From Volvox africanus (lineage: Eukaryota > Chlorophyta > Chlorophyceae > Chlamydomonadales > Volvocaceae), in assembly GCA_030268105.1 (NCBI GenBank), contig BSDZ01000011.1, positions 1,768,501 through 1,832,500 of the forward strand: a DNA stretch of 64,000 nt, written 5' to 3'. The notes beneath the pieces are model-generated. The model made no database searches and was not told the origin of the DNA. It saw only the letters and a program-made list of their open reading frames with translations. This document shows, in pieces, positions 12,119 to 23,039 of the stretch. How positions within the stretch are numbered: position 1 is the stretch's first letter; each line of letters begins with the position of its first letter. A program made the position numbers and the translations under genes.

Positions 12119-14324
12119 ATGGCCACTTGCGGGATCGCTAGCCCAGGGTTATATCAAACGGTTAGTGCTAGGCAACGAGGGCAACGATCACTTGGCATGC
12201 CCGTCGTAAATGCTAGTATCGAGATTGCCCCATCGACGGCGTCGTGTGAAAAAAATGTTATTATAACTCTTGATGGCGCAAAGGACTCCAAAATCAAGCT
12301 CTCAGCAGATTGCTTCGGAAAGGTATGTACGTGCGACCATACCTAGATGGCAAAAAGACAGCCTGTCGGGCCCCATCACGACACCACTTTCAGCAGCTTA
12401 ACAAAAAGCATACAGCATACCCCCTCCCTATTCCCTTTCTCTTCAATGATACAATCGCTCAGTCGATGGTGGGCGATCCGACCTTCACCTGGCTCACTGA
12501 TGGGAACTGCCCGGACCGTGTGGTCCGCTTCTTCCGCAACGTCGCCCGCATGGGGTTTAAGGCGGCTGCGGATTGGAGTACATGTTGGGTCCTTCAGGCC
12601 GCAAATCCGCATCTTCCAGGTAAGTGTGTCACTGACGTCCCGCGCTGCGTGAGTACAAACTCTCCGTCCTCGACCACCTATCGAAAAGCCAGCCTTACGA
12701 GTGAGAAGCGGGATGAGGGTAAGTATGTGAGTGGCACCCTCAGCCCAGACATGCGAACAGAGGTAACCGACAGGCAGGACTATGCAAAACGGTAGTGGCA
12801 GCATTAGCACCATTATGCTGTCCCACCCACGCCATCACCAGCACACTCTTGCAAGCCTGCTTGCAGAGAGGAACTGCCGAGGATGCACGTACATACCTTT
12901 TGCCGCCCCCTCACTGACATCACCTGCAGGTGCCAAGCCCAGTCCGACCATGGGGTCTCTGGCACCAAAGGTTGTGTGTATTGCGTACGAGTACCCGCGC
13001 ACCTTCCCAAATGCCTGGAGGTGGATCTGGGGGGGTCTCGGCAGCACTCTGCGCAGCGCGCCCAACCTTCGCGCGGCGGGGTATTTCATGAAGATGATCA
13101 AGGCTTTCGACAAGGCTAAGGAGCACTTTTTCAAGGTCCTTGCCACATTCCGCCGCTTGGTGTCGTCCGCGGGCCAAGCGAGCTTATGTCACACTTATTA
13201 ATTCGTATACGCACATGCATTTCTACTTCGTGATTTCTTTGACTCTCTTCTGTGTACCATGATAAGCAAATCAGCTTTGTATGACCCAACACAGCTTTTG
13301 TGCGCATCATTATGACCATCATATGTCGTTAACTACCCGGCGGAAGGGCTCGTGAAGCGGATACAATACAAATCAGCCTAGCTCGTGTCTGTGAATGAAT
13401 GCGATACGCGTGATGGAGGGGCTCATTGTTGGCCGCCATTGCCCTTAACTATGCTCTGTTAGTTGTGTCTTCCTGACCTGTGAGCTGCAACTGTGGTACG
13501 CAGCCAGGTGTTAGTCGTCCTCCTGACCCGCCATCCTTCGTCTTGTCCCACAGGAGCACGGCCCATTCCTCTACATCTGCTGTTTTGGCACAGATCCAGA
13601 TTTCCAAGGCAAAGGCCTGGGTTCTGACCTAATGCGGGAGGTCCTGACACGTGCATGCAAGCTGGGAATGTGAGTGAGGTGGCGAGTCTGCTTCGAGAGT
13701 GTCTGTGGCTTATCCGTCCTTGCTGCATGGCCTGCAGGCGGTCAAACTGTAAACTTGCAGGAGGAAATAGCCAGACCAAAGCAAAGCAGGTCCCTTTAAA
13801 GTACACCAGCAGGGACCTTTACAGCAGGGACCTTTGCATTCATGCAGGGGGTTGCTGCGGCCCTGCAGTCGTATGCCGGGACAGGATAGTTCAGTGTGTA
13901 TACAAGTGTGTGGGACGAGTCGCGATAGTTTTGCTGGCGGTGACAAAGCCCCGACATTATTACCGGCAAATGAGCAGAACACAGTGAGCCGTACTTACCC
14001 CGCGTGCCCCGGCTTATGTCCTGTGTTGCCAGATTGTGGTTATCTGTATGCCTCACACGTTCGGTGCACGACCGCTGATATCGTATTATCGCAAACTGCT
14101 TCCTTTTCCCGCATCACTTCCCGTAACCGTGACATGTGTACATTGGCCCGCTTATGCAACGGTGGTCGTACAGGCCCGCGTATCTGGAAGCCAGTGGTGT
14201 GGACAGCTGTCGCTTCTACCAGCGGAACGGCTTCCAAGTCCTTCAGGAGTTCAAGGCGGAGCCGGATGCGCCAGCCATGTTCCTCATGGCAAATTTTCAG
14301 GGGAAATCTCCGGCAGCATGCTGA
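12119..14324 (+). CDS. GNAT family N-acetyltransferase, complete copy (repeat units 2-3)
   Basis: Exons 12119-12322, 12463-12619, 12930-13135, 13554-13669 and 14174-14324, each exactly 6,937 bases after those of the preceding copy. I found no coding difference between the copies. The A/G change at 13453 and the C/T change at 13899 fall in introns 3 and 4. The predicted protein is therefore the same: about 277 aa with the QGKGLG acetyl-CoA loop and the FYQRNGF C-terminal motif. This is the last gene of the array on its right side. Confidence 0.8.
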
Positions 14325-15278
14325 GCTCGGCCAGGAGGGGGAAAGTTAAGTACGTCGCTTGCAGTATTTTTTTATCATTTGTTATCGTACTGAGGTTGCT
14401 CACGCGAATTCTGGATGTATATGTAAGGGCGTATAGCACATACAGAGGACTGCTGCCGTGCTGGCTGCTGGCTAGCATTTGACACGGCAAGCAAGCTCTC
14501 GCGCATGCGCGCGAAATAGGGGTATAGGGGTGAAAAGTGTTGGCTAACCAGCTGGAGCTGATGGTCCATAAATAGCGCGGGGTGCGGTGGTTGTGGTGAT
14601 TGTATTTGTCGTGTCATTTTCAACGGAATCATTGTGTCATATCTTTGAAAGCATACGAACTTAAGCTCTACCTAGCAAGGGCGATTGCATGCATATTGCA
14701 AGCTTGCAGGAAAGGGGCCCTTTGATATCATATATAAAAGGCCGTCTCCGTAGGGCTTCAGGGTCTCCATACCCTACTATACCCTTGAAACGAGATATGG
14801 TCCATTTTCATGCCGGACCCCAGTACGGATTGTTGTGTGGCGCTTGGTAATGGGAAAAGGGAGATAGCTCAGAGTAAGGGGGCCCACGGGCCTGAGAGGC
14901 ACAGAGGAAGTAAATGAGGCTCCGTACATTTCGGTGTTACTGCTTCAAGCAATCACTGTTGGCCTAAACCGAAAGTGAAGGAGGGTTTCATGGAAGCAGC
15001 ATTATCAAAAAGTAGAAGTCCATCGATAAGGGCAATGTCGGCAGGGCCTCACAGTTAGTCCGAGGGTAAGCTAGCCAGGAACTAACGGCTGTCGGACACA
15101 TTTACACTCATGCCATAACTCCGTACTCAACAGTCTCAGCGGTCCGAAACCTCCACATACCCAAAACTCCATTAGCAGCCCTATTATCTTCTAAGACTCC
15201 GTTACAAGCTAGAGATATTGAATAATGATGGGACGGAGAGGGCAAGGACGCACCGACAAAGGGGCAGCCACAAAAGGC
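13875..15278. repeat. Partial tandem repeat unit, copy 3 (1,404 bp)
   Basis: The sequence follows copy 1 (1-1404) with three single-base differences I could find: T13899, T14637 and A15165. Identity stops abruptly after CCACAAAAGGC at 15278, where copies 1 and 2 continue with CACAAAAGTCCC and this copy runs into unrelated DNA. It contains the final acetyltransferase exon plus about 950 bases of downstream DNA. It marks the right edge of the array. Confidence 0.93.
14422..14426 (+). terminator. TGTAA polyadenylation signal candidate
   Basis: TGTAA about 100 bases after the stop at 14324, third occurrence of the conserved 3'-end context. Confidence 0.45.
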
Positions 15279-15429
15279 AACAGCATGATAACAACCAAAG
15301 CTATCACGCCGTTTGGCGCTACAAAAAAATATCCGAAAAGAACATGGAGCCGCCCGGCTCCAGAACCACGGATGCTCGTCCTCCGCATATTGCAGAAGAC
15401 TTAGTTTTCGTCGCAAGCTCAGAAAACCG

Positions 15430-15870
15430 ACACGATATATCACTGTCCTTTGGAAAACGCCAATAACCGCCAACTGGAGTCGGGGTAAAAAGACCTGGCC
15501 TACCTAGCAGTGAGTTCAGGGGCCCCTTTTTCCAACATTCATACAGCCCAGTCACACAAGCTTACATGTCCACGAGGGCGTAGCTCACCCACTCAGGCCG
15601 CCTATCTCTGCATGGCCGCACCTTGACACAGAGACATCCCCCTAAGGAATGATTCGCGCGGGGATGGACGGCGGAAAAAGCAAGGAAACACCCGGAACCA
15701 GGATGAACGTTCTATAAAACACTAACCAAGAACCAATGCAAGGAAGTTTGTCACAACTCGAGCGCTGGACTCCCACCAAGGTGACTCCGAAACCCATAAC
15801 ACGGCCACCCTTTCCAAGAGAGCCATCTGCTACCCTCAGCCACGGTTTTTGGATTGGCCCAATTTTCATG
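15430..15870. repeat. Diverged dispersed repeat, copy 1
   Basis: This segment aligns by eye with 19930-20385 in the same orientation. The best block is ACATGTCC(A/C), then TAGCTCACCC(A/G)CTCAGGCCGCCT, at 15566-15603 and 20051-20090. It continues with shared GACATCC, GGAACCAGG/AGGACCAGG, CT(C/T)TGAAACCCA-like stretches and a GGTTTTTGGA/CGTTTTTGGA end. Gaps and about 20-30 percent mismatches suggest an old transposable-element family. No intact ORF or terminal repeat is visible. Confidence 0.55.
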
Positions 15871-16293
15871 TTGTCCACTGTATAACGGAAGAGGAGCTTG
15901 GGAGGAACGCGACAACTACGCATCGCGAGCTCTTGGAATACAGTGACTCAATTATAATGCAATCGTAACTCCCACAAACACCTGTAGCTGCAGGCTTTGC
16001 AGGAAATCACATTTCGTGAAGCATGGTGAGGAATTCCCGTACGACAGCGTACTCTTGGTCTCTTGGAACCTGGATGGACTAATTCGCTGAACCCTGTGCT
16101 ATGCTGGCATTCTACTTGTATTACTGAGCTTCGTTTGAGGCGGATCGATCACGTGACTATAGTAATCTGCCAACAAAGTCCCAATACTGCACAGCATTGC
16201 TTATCCTATTGGGTAACACTAAACTGAGCATTCTATTACTAGAAGCGTCTTCTCAGGGTATCCTTATAGTCAGGCCTCAGGCGTGTCGTCACG

Positions 16294-16631
16294 ATGTCCC
16301 TTCCACGATGGGCGGTGACAATCATGATTGCGGCTATCCCTGCTGCTACCTATGGTTGGGTGCTGTATTCTCGACCTAACGTGTATGAGCAGATTCAAGA
16401 GGTGCGGCGTGATATATGCTCGTCCGGTTTCCAGTGCGGCCCGACTGGGTTATCACGATATCTACTAATAACAGTCTAAATAGGGTCCCTTGTACAATAA
16501 TCAACGGATCGGAAAATATGGGTATTGCCTCATGTCATAAATCTGTCTGCATTTCATCGTTCTTGCGGCAGGAAATCAAACGACAGGAGGAACGGGACAA
16601 GGCGGCGGGGAAACTACCCGCTCGGGCGTAA
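16294..16631 (+). CDS. Small single-pass membrane protein, function unknown
   Basis: Two exons, 16294-16401 and 16572-16631, give about 55 aa: MSLPRWAVTIMIAAIP opens the protein and is followed by a hydrophobic segment (residues about 6-25), then a charged helix ending EIKRQEERDKAAGKLPARA. The acceptor (GCGGCAG) and both frames agree at phase 0; the donor GTGCGG is weak, so the exact junction may move by a few codons. The layout (short N terminus, one membrane helix, Glu/Lys/Arg-rich tail) is typical of small mitochondrial inner-membrane or plastid subunits, but I recognise no family. A TGTAA signal follows at 16751. It converges with the SR protein gene, whose stop is 480 bases downstream. 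Confidence 0.55.
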
Positions 16632-16750
16632 GGCGTGTGGAATATGTACCGTCTATCAAGTGTTACAACATTGGACTCGCGCTTTGGAGGGCATGATTGC
16701 TGCAAGCCAACGGTCTGTTCCTCCGCCAAACTATCCAATATAACGGCTCA

Positions 16751-16755
16751 TGTAA
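16751..16755 (+). terminator. TGTAA polyadenylation signal candidate of the small membrane protein gene
   Basis: TGTAA 120 bases after the stop at 16631, a normal distance for a volvocine 3' UTR. Confidence 0.4.
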
Positions 16756-17112
16756 TGGCCTAGGGTGGATGCTCCGCCCCAGGTTAGCGCCAACGCTTAA
16801 TCAAAATGTAACAGATGAAGCACTTGTTGTGGACACAGCAAGCTCGCAAATGGTAGCTGTTATCATGTACAACACTGTATGGAGCACACTGTCGTATACG
16901 CGTGGTAAAGGTGTCGTATACGCTACTCATCAATCTCAGGCCTTGGCGACTCCCTACGTGCATGGCAATAGGGGTCAAGAGTGCAGTAAGTTGAAATTTT
17001 GAAAGTGCACCAAGGCAAACACACACACAAATATGCGCAGTGATTGTTCAGCTGTTCACTGCAGGTTTAAAAGTTTGGATACCAATGGTAACCAAGTCGG
17101 GCTTCTAAAAGC

Positions 17113-19364
17113 TTACCTCCGCGGGGACGGGCTTCTGCCCCGGCTGGGGCTCCTCTCATCATCCCGCCCACGGCCCATGTCCTCGTCTGCTGGGATGCGA
17201 TCTCGCTCTCGCTCTCGTGGGCTGCGATCCCGCTCCCGCTCTCGGCTGCGGCTGCGCCGTGGAGACCGGCTGTGACTACGCCGTGGCGATCGGCTGTAAT
17301 GGCGCCGCGGGGACCTGCTCCTGCTGCGCCGGCGGTCGTCGTGCCGGCGGTCATCATAACGACGATCATCGTACCGGTCGTCATAGCCTGCGCGTTTTAA
17401 CCAGGGAGCTGGCTTGCTTGTTCAACTGGGGACTGGACGCAAGTATCCATTCAGGAAAGACTCTCTGAACGAACAGCAGACTCGCCAAGCATACATGACT
17501 TGCCTAATTTCACGTCCACAAAAGCTGTGCGAACCGCCCTTACCTTTCTGTCGCGCTTCTATTTTCATCATGTCGCGAGGCGTTTTACGGCCCTCCCTGG
17601 AGAAGGTCACCTGTATACCAGCACATTTGCGGTCCTTGCTACATAAGACCTTCAGGGCACCACTGCACTATCTCAGCGGTGCAGTTTGCGGTGCAGTTTG
17701 CATCTTGTCACAAGCTCCTTTCCGACGCAAGGTTCATCTTTACACGATATTTCCTCTTTGCGAGCATCATTCCTCTCTAGGGGAATTGAAAAATGCCACG
17801 GGACTAATTGGCTGCAGACGTCCTTGAGCCTTTCGGTCATTCGCGGAATAAGCTAAGATCGGGAACCAAGCAGGAAAGGGAGAGACAACCTTCGACCTAC
17901 CGAAATCTCACGGCCATTGATAGTTGACCTGTCCAGTGAATACATTGCGTCCTCAGCGTCCCGGGTGTCCTACAAGGATTGAAGGTGGTCCGCAGGCAAA
18001 CCCTTCTGGCATGTACGTACTACACGCGCACAAGAATAATGGACGTGTGATTTACGATGGAGTTCTCTACGTGCATAATAATTGAACCTGCAACGCCCCA
18101 TGGTACGTGCTTCCAAAAACCACTGACCTTAAACTCCACGAAGCCAAACCCACGAGGACGCCTGCAAAGTTGAAGGGAAGCAGCAATCCAAGCAGCAACC
18201 CATTCGTGCGTCAATAGCAGAGGCTCTGCAGCCGGGCTCATGCGTGGGGACAAGTTCTTCGGATGGAACACGCTCACATGGTGAACGCGCCAACTGGACT
18301 TCAAACCTTCATCCAATCTAGGTAAGGAATAGGCTGTTTGATATCAGCTGATCCGCGCAGCAAAACTGGATCCACAGCAAGGGCGGAAGGACAGAGGACC
18401 GGCGCGCAAACCCCACATTGGGTACCCGCCGTGAACCTGACGTGCCAGAGAAATACACCTACGATATCCCATGCTATCAGTGTTAACCGATCTGTCAAAA
18501 AGGGTATCGCGCAGAGCAGGTGCCGAGGGCATACCCGTAAGAGGCAACATCCTTCGCTTGATCGCTCAGCCCTCGGCCAACAACACTTGGGCCTTGTCCA
18601 TAACAGCCTCGTCCCGACCATCAAACATCTCGCAACTCGATAGACTCGCATGGCTTGCATGGGCACTCGGATGCTCAGGAGGGATGCCTTGGTGCTGCTC
18701 CATAGGAAACGCGCTTTCGTCCGGAAAGGACGAATGGGGAACTCTTACTTAAAAGTCTCTTTCAAACTGTTATTATTCATCGAGACGACGTTGCGCCCTG
18801 AGGGCACCCCCTGAGCTCCAAACAAAGGAAGCCAAAACACAACATAATCCCCCAAACCCCTGACACAGACACTCCATGCACTTTTCCTGAAATGCAGCCC
18901 GACATAATTCCAAATAGCACGACCTAGACACAACCGGCAACCTTAGGACGGCCCATGTGTTCGCCCAACAAGGCTTGCAAGGTGATCCAAACGCTTTACA
19001 AAGCCAAACTCACTGCGTGTAGTAATCGCGCGGAATGTAGACATCCTGAATACCAATAAAGGGAAGGGGACCCAAGGATCAGAAAGGTACAGACGAAAGC
19101 GATGATGTTTCATGCATAGGAGCATCGAAAATTCAACGCAGCGCACCTTGAGTTCGCCATATTTCTCAAACTTTGCACGGAGGTCCTGAAAGGTAAGGAA
19201 TGAAATCAGGAAAGACGGTCTCCCAAGTCAAAGTGATATTTGACCAAATATTACCTCTAGGTTCCCCTTACCTCTGCTCGAATGTCTAAAGGTAAATTGC
19301 GGACGACCAATGAGACGCGCGGTGGCCGGGAGCCACCGCCGCCACCACGCTCGCGATATGACAT
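17113..19364 (-). CDS. SR splicing factor, one RRM plus RS domain (SC35/SCL-like)
   Basis: Seven exons on the minus strand: 19272-19364, 19147-19185, 19014-19045, 18128-18161, 17901-17969, 17544-17610 and 17113-17387. They join with GT-AG introns into 609 coding bases, 202 aa, ending TAA. The N-terminal RRM has RNP2 LVVRNL (residues 19-24) and a textbook RNP1 RGFGFVEF (58-65), then DAEDAMYSLDRSTINGREIS and VTFSREGRKTPRDM. Residues from about 112 on form an RS domain of SRSRSPRR-like blocks with Tyr-Asp-Asp-Arg and Arg-Glu repeats, ending RGRSPSPRR. SR proteins of this build bind exonic RNA in the nucleus and recruit spliceosome components; the RS domain is a phosphorylation target and import signal. 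The short N terminus before the RRM is closer to SC35/SCL types than to two-RRM SR proteins. Intron 3 (852 bases) is the longest. Confidence 0.93.
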
Positions 19365-22300
19365 TAAAGAAAGCTAATTATACGTCGAGAAGGGAGCATA
19401 CGTAATGAACTGTTGACCAATTCATACCTAAGTCGTTTGGTCAGTTCCCTGGTTAACATTTCCGTATAGACTCCGTACGGTCGGTGAAGGGCAGTAACCC
19501 AGTTTGTACTGCGCATTTAATTGCAAGTTGCCGAGGCTTCGAACGTTACCTTCCTTCCTTGGTTCTTGTTCGCTTACCTGATGATAATGACGACAATTAC
19601 AAGCTCCTGTGAACTCGGAACGAGCCAGGAGGATCATGGACCCTCTTCGCCCCAAATACTACTGCGTCCATCCTTGGACATTCGTAAACTTAGCATATTA
19701 CAACATGGTCGACAACTGACAACTTCAAGCAAGGAGGTCTGAACCATTTATGAACTGTGCGCAAATTGCGATATGCAACATTTCGGTCCGAAGCCAAGTA
19801 AAACCTCGCTGAATACGAAGTAACGGCTGCCTCGCATGTACATATACAAAAAGCAGCAAAACCGTACTGAACAGTCTCAACGAGCTTGAATCTTCCAGCC
19901 TCTAAAACTGTAATTACAAATTAAACACAACACTGTCCCTGGGGAAGCGCTGACTGGAGTTGGATGAGACTGACTTTTGGCCACTTTGGCGGTTGAGATA
20001 CCGCCCCTTTTTTGGACATGCCTCCAGCTCAGCCGCCAAAGTTGTCGCCAACATGTCCCTGAGGCCATAGCTCACCCGCTCAGGCCGCCTGTGTCTATAT
20101 GGCCAAACCTTGATACGCCACATGCAGGGACATCCACTCCAGGGAAAGATATGTGAGGGGAGGATGGGCGGGAAAGCATCCAAGAAGTAACCCAGGACCA
20201 GGCCCATCGCCTTAAATTAAGCTAAACAAGAGCCGTAATCACAGCAGCAGGGAAAACGTCACGTCTAGAAAATTGGGGCTCCAAGCAAACCGCCTCTGAA
20301 ACCCAAAGTACGACGCCCCAAGACCGAGAGGTCCTTGTGCTAGCCTAGACCGCGTTTTTGGAAAGGCCTAAAATGTCATCTTTATCCTCCGCCTGGCCGC
20401 ATGATTGGAAGCCCCTCCTTGACCTTACAAAGCTTTGATACATGGCAATTAGAGCCGTGTGAGGATATCTTACGATCAGTCTGTTGGTGTGCATAGACTC
20501 AAGCAAGCATTTCCCTATCCCGGGGGGCAAACTCCGAACCCTCCCATCTTCCGCCAGCGCATCCCCACCATGAGAGTACGCGCGGCAGAATCTAGCTTCC
20601 CCCCGCTCCCGGGCCAAATTTAGCTTAGTCCGAATCACCTTGTAACACTGGTCGGGTGCCAATAATAGGATGTGTGGGATGTGAGGCCTTGGGCGAAGGA
20701 GTGGCAGTCCGGGAAAGTCCGGGGCGGTGGAGGTAGAGGGGTAGGGATTCGAAGGGAGGGCCCTTAAAGCAGGCCTCTGTGCTCTCACGTGCATCAACGT
20801 CACCGCAAATTTCACTACTCTCTTTTGCCCAGAAGACTCAACACACCGCGCCTCTCTGCTGGAGAGGAGGATAAGCTTAATAAGTTATCTTCGCGCAAAC
20901 CTTGGCTGTCTATGGAAGGATGATAAGGCCCCCATGATGCATGTTTGCACCCTCCCTCTACGGACCAGCACCATGGCGCATCTCCCGAGGAGTCTTCGTG
21001 ACCATGGTGACAGCATTTCCTTACTGCTGGATGATATCCACTAATATCTCTTACCATCCACTAGCATCCTGGCAGTCAGTCGTCCTGTGGCCGGGAAACA
21101 TAACATGTTCCGCGCCCTGGATCACGGGAGGTCTCACCTGCCCCGAGCGTTGCTTACGTCCCCCCCTATTCCAAGAAAGATGCAAATGCATGCCAATACA
21201 TACAGCAACTCAAAAGCATACAGCAGAGCATCTCTCTCATCGCGATCGGACCACAGCTAGCTGCGCCCACGTGGATGGTGGATGCCCCCGTCGCCAGATA
21301 GCTTTACCCCGTCCCAACCAGCCAACCACCAGTACCATCCCTTTCGCCGCTATCCTTACCTACAACCGCCACCCCTTGCGTATTGCGTACCCCCTCGCGG
21401 CCTTGTGTACCTGACGCCACAGGTAAGTTGTTGGCTTCAGCATGGCTTTCAATAGTAGTGCCACACACCAGCCTCGGTGTTTCCCATTTCAATCACCGTA
21501 TGACATCCACAAGCTGGCATCCCTGCATCTTTGGGGTGGTACTCGTCGAGGCCTCCTTTTAACCATCTTTATCTGGCTGCCGACGACCGTCGTTCGTAGA
21601 TGATCTAGCCATCTTGCTGACGGCCCTTCACCTCCAACCCTTGAATATGCTGACCTGCTGGTTGGTGTTTCTGACAGTTTTTTTGACAACGAAAGGACGC
21701 AAAACTTGCACAACTTGCGACCTCGCTTAATACAGATTTCTAATGGAAATAAGTTCAGTAATGACAAGTAATTACCGCCTACTCGAAAAAGGAAACAGAA
21801 AGTGGAACCACTCCCATTTTTCTATTGGGAGTCCCCGTTGATGTATTACAGTTATTGATGTAACTTCCTGAAATGAAATGAAACATGTCTTCAATAATTC
21901 CGCTTCAGGATCCTGCAGATCACGCACGGCGTAGATTACGGCCTTAGGGACTACGTAAAGACTACGAAAAAACATCATCACCAGCCTCATAACAGCACGC
22001 CATAGTCGCTGCGAAACCTAAGAAGGTAATCCTCCTACGCCTTTCGTCGTGCATGGCTTAGCAACAACAAACATTCTCCACCAACACTGGTTGGCTAAAC
22101 CGCTAAACATCGCAAAAGCACTCATCAGTACAACGACCCCTATGCATGAACCACAACCCCAAGTGTGCACTATCCAGTTACCGGATGCTACATGCATCCA
22201 TGCAGCTATCTCTCCAACAGCTGGCAGGTCTAAATGCATATGCCTGGCCAACCTACCAACGTAAGCGTTGCAGGGTGAGGGTGGTGGGGACATTCCTCCC

Positions 22301-23039
22301 CGGTGGCCCACTGACCTCCCTTCCCTTTAAGAGAGACGCCCCCATCCACTCGCCCTAATACAGTTCAATGTATATGTGTTGGGTTCAGCGCTCACCACCA
22401 GCGCCCAGCAGCAAAATGTAGCGGATCAACGGCGCAATCACCTCTGCTCCCGGTCAGCTCGCAAGCCACCATAATCACCTCCTACACGATCCACCGACTA
22501 GGGGGTGCTAACTATTTAATTTCATCATCTATCTTTCTGACAACTTAGCGATGGTAAAAGGATTTAAATCCAGAATCTGCGGGATCATTATTAGTCGCAG
22601 TTTAACTAATAACCCGTTTCTAGCATTAAATCTTACGCATCTTTGTGCTTCCTCAATCCCCAAGCTCCTTATCCTTAGTCCTATTACTGCCCACCGAGAT
22701 GCATCTCTGAGTGCATTCCCCTGGCCGAGCAAACATTGCTATCAGCAAGTACATACCAGGGGCTTATGCCTGTACGGCACCATCATTCTGGGTGCGTTCA
22801 TGCCACCTGCATGCATGACGTACCCTGCCGGCCCGTATGCCACGCGTTGCGCTCACAAGGCAGATATACGGCGACTCGAGCCACTACCAAGACACGTACT
22901 GCTGCTGCAAGAACCCCGCCTCCCGCTGTTCCAAAGCCTCACACGCCACACCTCTCACAAACCCTTCTGGTTCCCTCACTCCCAAGTACCACCGGATCCG
23001 TTTCTTAAGTCCCTCTTCCACTTTCGCCATCTCTTTATC
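19365..23039. other. Gene-poor intergenic stretch
   Basis: About 3.7 kb between the 5' end of the SR gene and the 3' end of the F-box/LRR gene. It holds the second copy of a diverged repeat (19930-20385). A 156-codon open frame on the minus strand (20345-20815) overlaps that repeat and resembles nothing I know; a 182-codon plus-strand frame (22551-23099) overlaps the last F-box exon antisense. I see no convincing gene here. Confidence 0.5.
19930..20385. repeat. Diverged dispersed repeat, copy 2
   Basis: Partner of 15430-15870 in the same orientation (see that entry for the shared blocks). The two copies flank the small membrane gene and the SR gene. Divergence suggests independent old insertions of one family. 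Confidence 0.55.

Larger units (their letters stand above)
6938..13874. repeat. 6,937-bp tandem repeat unit, copy 2
   Basis: Second full period of the array. Differences from the neighbouring copies that I could find by eye are single bases: G at 13453 (A at 6516 in copy 1), and C at 6962 where copy 3 has T (13899). It includes the 3' exon of one acetyltransferase gene (7237-7387), a TIR element (11020-11711) and exons 1-4 of the next gene copy (12119-13669). Confidence 0.95.

Noticed and set aside
13899..13899. C/T difference as a protein-altering change between acetyltransferase copies
   Set aside because: It lies in intron 4 of the gene model, so it does not touch the protein.
17067..17384. 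105-codon minus-strand frame rich in Thr and Ala
   Set aside because: It is an out-of-frame reading of the RS-domain exon of the SR gene.
20345..20815. 156-codon open frame on the minus strand
   Set aside because: It starts inside a diverged repeat, has no recognisable domain and no clear splice partners.
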